Positions 1 through 4,617 of a DNA stretch of 8,220 nucleotides are shown piece by piece. The notes beneath the pieces were generated by a model. It was not told the origin of the DNA, made no database searches, and worked only from the letters and a program-made list of their open reading frames with translations. Within the stretch, counting starts at the first letter, position 1; the number at the start of each line of letters is the position of its first letter. The DNA comes from Draconibacterium sp. (GTDB lineage Bacteria; Bacteroidota; Bacteroidia; Bacteroidales; Prolixibacteraceae). Where the stretch lies: positions 1 through 8,220 of the forward strand of contig JALUZN010000275.1 in NCBI GenBank assembly GCA_027011835.1, read 5' to 3'. The translations under genes were made by a program, and so were the position numbers.

Positions 1-885
1 TCCTTGTTTTGCACTTTTTTTATACCAGTAAAATGCCTGCTTTTTGTCAGGTAATGTACCCTCGCCATTATAATACAAAAACCCAAGGCTGTTTTGAGCC
101 TTTGCAAATCCTTGTTCTGCACTTCTTTTATACCAATAAAAGGCCTGCTTTTTATCCAATAATGTGCCTTCACCAAAGTAGTACATTAATCCAAGGTTGT
201 TTTGAGCTTTCGCATATCCTTGTTCTGCACTTCTTTTATACCAATAAAATGCCTGCTTTTTGTCCGGTAACGTGCCTTCGCCATTGTTATACATTAACCC
301 AAGGTAGAATTGAGCATCTACAAATCCTTGTTCTGCACTTTTTTTAAACCAATAAAAGGCCTGCTTTTTGTCCGGTAATGTACCTTCACCATTGTCGTAC
401 ATTAACCCAAGGCTGAATTGAGCATTTGCATCTCCTTGTTTTGCACTTTTTTTAAACCAATGAAAAGCTTCCTTTTTATCCGTTTTTATACCATCGCCTT
501 TGTAATACATTATTCCAAGGTAAAACTGAGCATCATCATTTCCTTGTTTCGCACTTTTTTTAAACAAATGAAAAGCTTTCTTTTTATCCGTTTTTATACC
601 ATCACCTTTGAAATACATTATTCCAAGGTAAAATTGAGCATCTGCATCGCCTTGTTCTGCACTTTTTTTATACCAATAAAATGCTTGATTTTTGTGCGTT
701 AATGTAACCTGACCAATTTGGAACATTCTCCCAAGGTTGTATTGAGCATTTGTATCAATTTGTTCAGCACTTTTTTTTATCTTATAAAATACTTGCTTTT
801 TGTCCGTTAATGTATCTTCGCTATTGTAGCACCTTAACACAAGGTTGTATTGAGGTTTTGTATCTACTTGTACAGCACTTTTTTT
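1..885 (-). repeat. 108-bp tandem coding repeats (Sel1 units)
   Basis: The Sel1 array is also a DNA repeat with a 108-bp period. The motif CCTTGTTCTGCACTT (plus-strand spelling) followed by a run reading TATACCAATAAAA recurs at about 108-bp steps, and the copies below about base 420 differ by only a few bases. That points to recent unequal crossing-over or gene conversion, so copy number may vary between strains. Confidence 0.9.
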
Positions 886-960
886 CAATTCATTAAACGA
901 TTTTGCATGTAATAAATTTACACTCAAAAAAAACATTATATAAATTAAATAATTTTTCAT
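1..960 (-). CDS. Exported Sel1-repeat protein, 3' end beyond left edge
   Basis: The reading frame is open from ATG at 958-960 to base 1 (320 codons, no stop), so the C-terminus lies outside the window. Residues 1-19 look like a Sec signal peptide (Lys-2, a hydrophobic run, a plausible cut after LLHA), placing the protein in the periplasm or outside. From residue 26 there are eight full 36-residue Sel1-like units and the start of a ninth. Consensus: KKSAEQGxAxAQxxLGxMYxxGEG, then DKKQAFYWY. Sel1 repeats are TPR-like helical pairs that serve as protein-interaction scaffolds; no catalytic domain is visible. The two N-terminal units are the most diverged (for example LVLRCYNSED where LGLMYxxGEG is expected), while units 5-8 are nearly identical. 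Upstream of the start is an A/G-rich leader without a clear Shine-Dalgarno, usual in Bacteroidota. It is separated from the Fic gene by a structured spacer, so it is probably transcribed on its own. Partner and function are unknown. Confidence 0.93.
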   Translation of the reverse strand, partial: MKNYLIYIMFFLSVNLLHAKSFNELKKSAVQVDTKPQYNLVLRCYNSEDTLTDKKQVFYKIKKSAEQIDTNAQYNLGRMFQIGQVTLTHKNQAFYWYKKSAEQGDADAQFYLGIMYFKGDGIKTDKKKAFHLFKKSAKQGNDDAQFYLGIMYYKGDGIKTDKKEAFHWFKKSAKQGDANAQFSLGLMYDNGEGTLPDKKQAFYWFKKSAEQGFVDAQFYLGLMYNNGEGTLPDKKQAFYWYKRSAEQGYAKAQNNLGLMYYFGEGTLLDKKQAFYWYKRSAEQGFAKAQNSLGFLYYNGEGTLPDKKQAFYWYKKSAKQG

Positions 961-1028
961 CTTTCTTTTCTTTAATAGTAGTGCATTGACCACCCAACAA
1001 ACACAACTCCTATTTCATCTATATTTAC

Positions 1029-1036
1029 CAAAACTA
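1029..1036 (-). promoter_or_regulatory. Possible -7 box for the Sel1-repeat gene
   Basis: On the minus strand this reads TAGTTTTG, matching the Bacteroidota TAnnTTTG -7 consensus, about 70 bases ahead of the ATG at 960. I see no TTTG -33 element at the expected 19-21-base distance, only an A/T-rich stretch. Such 8-mers are common by chance in this composition, so the call is weak. Confidence 0.25.
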
Positions 1037-1097
1037 AACAAATCTTTTTTTAATAAAATAAATTTGTATGTATCTTTTGTAATTTAAACCCAAAATA

Positions 1098-1290
1098 ACG
1101 CCGGGTATGTTACCCATGGCTATTCAAAACTACTATCTCTCCGTTCGCCGCCACCAGTTGAGCGAGGGTAAAAACAGCAGGGAACACGCAGTGTTGCTGT
1201 TGGATAGGTTTGGTAACACGAGGCTGGCGGGATTCCAGAAAGTTAAACAAGCTATTCGGTTTATTGTACTAACCCCCGATTATTAGAGCC
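1098..1290. other. GC-richer structured spacer element with a 59-codon ORF
   Basis: This stretch is clearly richer in G+C than its flanks and full of dyad symmetry. GGGTA/TACCC flank a 3-base loop at 1103-1115. CCGCCA at 1148-1153 pairs with TGGCGG at 1225-1230, extended by CC/GG across a one-base bulge, and encloses the compound hairpin at 1173-1201. The plus strand carries an uninterrupted ORF from ATG at 1107 (or ATG at 1116) to TAG at 1284-1286. It contains SVRRHQLSEGKNSREHAVLL and ends RFIVLTPDY; I recognise no family, and there is no ribosome-binding site. The right end nearly touches the Fic stop codon. It could be a dispersed repeat, a non-autonomous mobile element, an RNA gene, or the remnant of a transferred gene; the sequence alone does not decide. 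Confidence 0.45.
1169..1201 (-). terminator. Possible intrinsic terminator downstream of the Fic gene
   Basis: Read on the minus strand, AACAGCA-ACAC-TGC-GTGT-(4-base bulge)-TGCTGTT forms an 11-bp interrupted stem. It ends in TTTTT, of which two T are in the stem and three follow, then ACCC. It lies about 100 bases after the Fic stop and would separate that transcript from the Sel1 gene. The short U-tract and the bulge keep confidence low; the hairpin could instead belong to the larger structured element around it. Confidence 0.35.
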
Positions 1291-1296
1291 GGTGTC

Positions 1297-2391
1297 TCAA
1301 TCATTTAATTCATAATTTGTACTTCTTCCACCTGATTTTTCTTGTCTTAATATACCTTTTTCTATTAAGTCTTTAATATCCCGTAAAGCTGTATCCTGTG
1401 AGCATTTTGTGATTTTTGCCCATTTTGATGTTTTCAGTTTTCCTTCAAATCCATCAAAAAGTTTGTTTAGCATTAAGCGCTGCCGGCTGTTCAATTCCGT
1501 ATTTTTATGTTTGTCCCAGAAATCAGCTTTGTATAGTGCTTGTTTAATGGTTCTTTCTGAATTTTTTAATGCATCATATAAACAATTTAAAAACCAAACT
1601 ATCCATTCTGTTATGTCAGCATCATTGTGTTGAACTTTTTGTAAAGTATCGTAATATGCTTTTCTTTCCAATAATATTTGGTTTGATAAACTGTAAAATC
1701 GCAAAGAGCTATTGTCAGAACGGGCTAATAATAAATCGGATATTGCCCTGGCTATACGTCCGTTACCATCATCAAAAGGATGTATTATAATAAACCAAAA
1801 ATGAGCAACAGCAGACTTAATAACCGGATCAACTTCTGAATAGTTATTAAACCAATCTAAAAACTTGTCCATTTCATTTTTAACTCGTTTTACAGGCACA
1901 GCTTGAAAATGTACTTTTTCTTTTCCCATTGCCCCGGAAACAATTTGCATTTCATCTTTTCGATAACAAGCCACATCAATTTTATACAAACCACTTCTGC
2001 CTATCGGAAAAAGAGCTGCATGCCAACCAAATAATCTTTCATCATCAAGAGGCTTTTCATAATTTTGGGTAGCATCAAGCAACATTTCAACAACACCTTC
2101 AACATTTCTGTCAGGATAAACCATTCCGGCATACTCAATTCCAAGTTTTCTTGCAATTGAAGAGCGAACTTGCGCATAATTTAAAATTTCACCTTCTATC
2201 TCTGATGATTTTACTACATCAAGCGTTAAAGTTGATAACATTGTTTCTTCTTTAATAGAAAAACCAAGTGCACTTATTAGACCGAATATTTTACCTTGTA
2301 AATATCTAAGCTTGCCCAGTATAACGTGAATTTCTTTTTCATTCCAGGTAAAATTAGGCCAACTTTTATATTGATAGATGTATTTTGCCAT
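1297..2391 (-). CDS. Fic-domain protein AMP-transferase with N-terminal inhibitory motif and winged-helix C-terminus
   Basis: This is a 364-residue Fic protein. Fic enzymes usually transfer AMP from ATP to a hydroxyl of a target protein in the cytoplasm. The N-terminus (W11PNFTW to about residue 75) matches the DUF4172-type domain often found ahead of Fic. It carries the inhibitory motif (S/T)xxxE(G/N) as S62-SEI-E66-G67, as in class II Fic proteins, where the Glu blocks productive ATP binding. The catalytic loop at 204-215 is canonical HPFDDGNGRIAR, with the general-base His204, Asp208, and Asn210 and Arg residues for phosphate binding, so activity is expected once inhibition is relieved. 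Residues about 320-360 (KWAKITKCSQDTALRDIKDL, then a GRST wing) look like a winged-helix DNA-binding domain. I chose ATG at 2389-2391: it has AAAGGA six bases upstream, whereas the earlier in-frame TTG at 2413-2415 lies inside the likely -7 box. The half-sites just upstream suggest self-regulation, which is inference. The substrate is unknown. Confidence 0.95.
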   Translation of the reverse strand: MAKYIYQYKSWPNFTWNEKEIHVILGKLRYLQGKIFGLISALGFSIKEETMLSTLTLDVVKSSEIEGEILNYAQVRSSIARKLGIEYAGMVYPDRNVEGVVEMLLDATQNYEKPLDDERLFGWHAALFPIGRSGLYKIDVACYRKDEMQIVSGAMGKEKVHFQAVPVKRVKNEMDKFLDWFNNYSEVDPVIKSAVAHFWFIIIHPFDDGNGRIARAISDLLLARSDNSSLRFYSLSNQILLERKAYYDTLQKVQHNDADITEWIVWFLNCLYDALKNSERTIKQALYKADFWDKHKNTELNSRQRLMLNKLFDGFEGKLKTSKWAKITKCSQDTALRDIKDLIEKGILRQEKSGGRSTNYELND

Positions 2392-2412
2392 ACTAAATCC
2401 TTTATTATACTG

Positions 2413-2420
2413 CAAATATA
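2413..2420 (-). promoter_or_regulatory. Likely -7 promoter box of the Fic gene
   Basis: The minus strand reads TATATTTG, a full match to the Bacteroidota TAnnTTTG -7 element, 21 bases before the chosen ATG. Transcription would begin around 2400-2406 and give a short leader containing the AAAGGA ribosome-binding site. No TTTG -33 box is seen; the position is taken by the half-site repeats, which suits a promoter that depends on or is controlled by a bound protein. Confidence 0.5.
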
Positions 2421-2424
2421 CATA

Positions 2425-2467
2425 TTATTCTCCGTATTTTTAAGGAGATTACTGTGCTTATTCTCCG
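2425..2467. promoter_or_regulatory. Putative operator: direct and inverted GGAGA/TCTCC half-sites ahead of the Fic gene
   Basis: TTATTCTCCG occurs twice in perfect form, at 2425-2434 and 2458-2467. The copies are 33 bases apart start to start, about three helical turns, so they lie on the same DNA face. Between them, GGAGA at 2444-2448 is a third half-site in the opposite direction, giving TCTCC-N10-GGAGA-N13-TCTCC. The array abuts the -7 box, where a bound protein would block or assist RNA polymerase. The Fic protein's own winged-helix domain is the natural candidate reader, though no direct evidence is visible. Confidence 0.6.
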
Positions 2468-2540
2468 CATCTTTGAGTTGCCTTAATTTATTTAAATGTA
2501 TTTTGCGTTTTACCATTGTCTTTTTTGCCAAAGACACACC

Positions 2541-2582
2541 TTAATGACGAAAATTCATAACATCATTATTTTTCGTCATTAA
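2541..2582. repeat. Perfect 13-bp inverted repeat with a 16-base centre
   Basis: TTAATGACGAAAA at 2541-2553 is matched exactly by its reverse complement TTTTCGTCATTAA at 2570-2582, with a 16-base A/T-rich centre. Thirteen uninterrupted pairs are unlikely by chance. Arm spacing of 29 bases (start to start) is near three helical turns, which suits a dimeric DNA-binding protein. There is no T-run that would make a convincing terminator. It lies about 150 bases upstream of the Fic start, so it may be an upstream operator of that gene or a remnant of a lost neighbour. Confidence 0.6.
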
Positions 2583-2660
2583 TTAGCTTGAGCATAATGG
2601 TTAGGATCTTATTTCTAATATTCTTGCTTTATTTGACAAGAAATTCCAAAATTCAAATCC

Positions 2661-2695
2661 AAAAAAAACAAACCAGCCAGCCGTCAGGCCGGTTT
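2661..2695 (-). terminator. Intrinsic terminator of the T9SS-tail gene
   Basis: Minus-strand RNA would fold as AAACCGGCC, an 8-base loop TGACGGCT, then GGCTGGTTT. That is nine pairs including one G-U, followed by G and eight T. It starts about 57 bases after the stop codon at 2752 and closes that transcription unit before the Fic promoter region. Confidence 0.85.
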
Positions 2696-2751
2696 GAAAT
2701 TTGTTATTTGTAAATCGTCTTTTCTGATTTATTCAGGTTGGGCATTAATAT

Positions 2752-4302
2752 TTATCTCTTTATCAATTTTCCGCTTTGCTTCCTGCCCTCTATTGTAATG
2801 GTATATAGGTATGAACCCGGATTCAATTGTTTAAGATTTATTTGTTTTCCTGCCGTAACCTTTTGCGAGACTAATTTCTTTCCCTGCATATCAAACAATT
2901 CAAAAACAGCCTGACCACCATTACCTTTAAAATTAATATTTAAACTACTGATTACCGGATTAGGATATACCACAACCAGGTTGTTTTCGGATAACTCATT
3001 TACACCGGTAATATCCGAATAATATGCAATATTCTTAGATGACTTCACCCAATCATTAGTTGCTGCATCCCAGTTATAACGTGTTTCTTCTAAAAACTTA
3101 TTTAACCAATCAAACCACCTGGGCACAATCAAGTCATATATGCTGACTGTTAAATCGTAAGTGTATTCGTATTTTATATAACTTATCCACTGATTTGTGC
3201 TTTCGTCCCAGTCATAATCACGAATTGATGTTTGATTTCCGTTATCATCGTAAGTGTATACGGTTTTCCCATAATTTATCCACTGATTTATGCTTTCGTC
3301 CCAGGTATAATCATTAATTGATGTTCGATTTCCGTTATCATCGTAAGTGTATTCGAACTTTCTAAAGTTTATCCACTGACTTGTGTTTTTGTCCCAGTTA
3401 TAAATAACCCATGATGTTTGATTTCCGCTATCATCGTATGTGGATTCGGACTTAGAAGTATATAACCACTGACTTGTGTTTTTGTCCCAGTAATAATTAA
3501 TTCTTAATGTTTGATTTCCGTTATCATCGAAAGTGTATTCGGATTTATTACCATTTATCCACTGACCCGTGCTTTCATCCAGTTTATATCCAATACCTAA
3601 TGTTACATTTCCGTTATCATCGTAAGTGTATTCGAATTTTCTGTCATTTATCCACTGACTTGCGTAGTTGTCCCACCGATATCCAAGACTTGATGTTCGT
3701 TTTCCGCTATCATCGTAAATGTATTCGGATTTAGAATCATATATCCACTGACTTGTGCTTATGTCCCAGGTTGATTCAATGTATGATGTTCGTTTTCCGT
3801 TTGCATTATAAGTGTATTCGGACTTAGAAATATATAACCACTGACTTGTGCCTTCGTCCCAAACAGAATATTCAGTTTCCGATGTTATACTTCCGTTATC
3901 ATCGTAAGTGTATTCGAATTTATGAACAAGTGTCCACTGACCTGTGTTTTCATCCCAGGAATAATGAGTATCTGATATTATATTTCCGTTTGCATCATAA
4001 GCGTATTCGATTTTAGAATTAATTTTCCACGCAGTAATATCTTCGTCCCAGATATAATTAATCAGGCTGTCTAAGATTTGTTTGTTAGCTGCGGCATCTT
4101 GAAAATTATTTAAAGTAGCGTTCAAATGATTTTTGTGGGATAAAACAGTATGCTTTGGATGAAACTGCTCATACATTGCATCAACGGGAAGATATTTTTT
4201 CCCATCTACTACCAAACGGTGATGTTCCATGGTCGTTTTTTGTGCAAATCCCAATGCTGTAATAAACAACACTAAACTCAATATTGTAATCTTTTTTATC
4301 AT
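2752..4302 (-). CDS. Secreted YD-like repeat protein with T9SS C-terminal sorting domain
   Basis: The 516-residue protein begins with a Sec signal peptide (MIKKITILSLVLFITALGFA, cut before Gln21). A unique region runs to about residue 82. Nine regular repeats of 31 residues (one of 32) fill residues 97-376, and a diverged tenth spans 377-422. Consensus: KxEYTYDDNGNxTS, then YxWDExTxQWIN. The YTYDxNGN part resembles the YD repeats of RHS and wall-associated proteins, but no RHS shell or C-terminal toxin is present. Residues about 440-516 are a type A T9SS sorting tail: VVVYPNPV, then FELFDMQGKKL, LNPGSYLYTI and a basic end GKLIKR. T9SS exports such proteins across the outer membrane and either anchors or releases them. 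The role is probably surface binding or adhesion, by inference. The leader lacks a Shine-Dalgarno site (TTTACCTTT before ATG), and I see no convincing promoter in the short gap to the RhuM remnant. A good terminator follows. Confidence 0.94.
   Translation of the reverse strand: MIKKITILSLVLFITALGFAQKTTMEHHRLVVDGKKYLPVDAMYEQFHPKHTVLSHKNHLNATLNNFQDAAANKQILDSLINYIWDEDITAWKINSKIEYAYDANGNIISDTHYSWDENTGQWTLVHKFEYTYDDNGSITSETEYSVWDEGTSQWLYISKSEYTYNANGKRTSYIESTWDISTSQWIYDSKSEYIYDDSGKRTSSLGYRWDNYASQWINDRKFEYTYDDNGNVTLGIGYKLDESTGQWINGNKSEYTFDDNGNQTLRINYYWDKNTSQWLYTSKSESTYDDSGNQTSWVIYNWDKNTSQWINFRKFEYTYDDNGNRTSINDYTWDESINQWINYGKTVYTYDDNGNQTSIRDYDWDESTNQWISYIKYEYTYDLTVSIYDLIVPRWFDWLNKFLEETRYNWDAATNDWVKSSKNIAYYSDITGVNELSENNLVVVYPNPVISSLNINFKGNGGQAVFELFDMQGKKLVSQKVTAGKQINLKQLNPGSYLYTITIEGRKQSGKLIKR
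3175..4014 (-). repeat. ~93-bp tandem coding repeats
   Basis: Nine copies encode the YD-like units. In plus-strand spelling each carries a block close to TTTCCGTTATCATCGTAAGT, then GTATTCGGA, then ATCCACTGACTTGTG, at 93-base steps (96 once). Block identity is high while the stretch between blocks varies, so selection or gene conversion maintains only the YTYDDNGN and WDExTxQW parts. The array is open to copy-number change. Confidence 0.9.
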
Positions 4303-4340
4303 AAAGGTAAATTTTAAAAATTATTAATCATTTCTCTTGT

Positions 4341-4603
4341 TTACTGTATCCTGCATTTTGTCAAAGGGTTGAACTTGGTGCGTTTGGCAGAAAAGCCGGA
4401 AATTCCGATTTTTCTCATAGATGGCTCTTTTTCAAGTTCTCCTTTGTTGAATATATTTATGATGTGTCGTTTATTGTGGAACATGATTTTTGAAATTGAC
4501 CCATTTGATTAATAGTCAGCCAAACGGTTTCTTCTTCCAAACGGACATCAATTTTTGTCTGTCCGTCTTCGGATTGGTATAATAGTAGTTCGCAGTTGTT
4601 CAT
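4341..4603 (-). pseudogene. RhuM-family protein remnant, frameshifted and truncated
   Basis: From ATG at 4601-4603 the minus strand reads MNNCELLLYQSEDGQTKIDV, then RLEEETVWLTINQMGQFQKS and CSTIND. This is the typical RhuM N-terminus (ExxYQxEDGxTKIDVRLExETVWLTxxQMAELFxxSxSTI). The frame then stops at 4457-4459. In the next frame the similarity resumes at once with HIINIFNKGELEKEPSMRKI and GISGFSAKRTKFN, as expected after RhuM's STI. Restoring one base in AACGACACATCATAAAT joins the two parts (NDHIINIF). The second part ends in an unrelated tail and TAA at 4341-4343, so roughly 85 codons survive out of about 330 usual for the family. RhuM-like proteins often sit in restriction-modification loci with an unclear role, probably through a DNA-binding N-terminus. 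The intact ribosome-binding site implies recent decay. Confidence 0.85.
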
Positions 4604-4617
4604 TTTAATTTTCCTCC
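4601..4617 (-). promoter_or_regulatory. Coupled stop/start and Shine-Dalgarno of the RhuM remnant
   Basis: GGAGG (minus strand of 4613-4617) lies nine bases before the RhuM ATG, inside the last codons of the restriction enzyme. The enzyme's TAA (4605-4607) is one base from that ATG (TAAAATG). This layout is typical of translational coupling and shows the two genes were once one operon. Confidence 0.75.

Noticed and set aside
9..702. Two plus-strand ORFs of 112 and 94 residues rich in Phe and Cys
   Set aside because: They are reverse-strand shadows of the 108-bp Sel1 repeats, whose minus-strand frame has signal peptide and family consensus.
1173..1205. Integron attC site (GTTGGAT at 1199-1205 fits GTTRRRY)
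   Set aside because: No matching RYYYAAC partner at the other end of the hairpin, and no integrase or cassette structure.
2413..2415. Upstream TTG start for the Fic protein
   Set aside because: It lies inside the TATATTTG promoter box and has no ribosome-binding site; ATG at 2389-2391 has AAAGGA at a good distance.
2277..2537. Minus-strand 86-residue ORF overlapping the Fic start
   Set aside because: It overlaps the Fic coding region out of frame and runs through the promoter and operator repeats; no family resemblance.
3175..4014. CRISPR-like array
   Set aside because: The regularly spaced blocks are coding repeats with a 93-bp period, conserved in protein frame, with no unique spacers and no cas genes.
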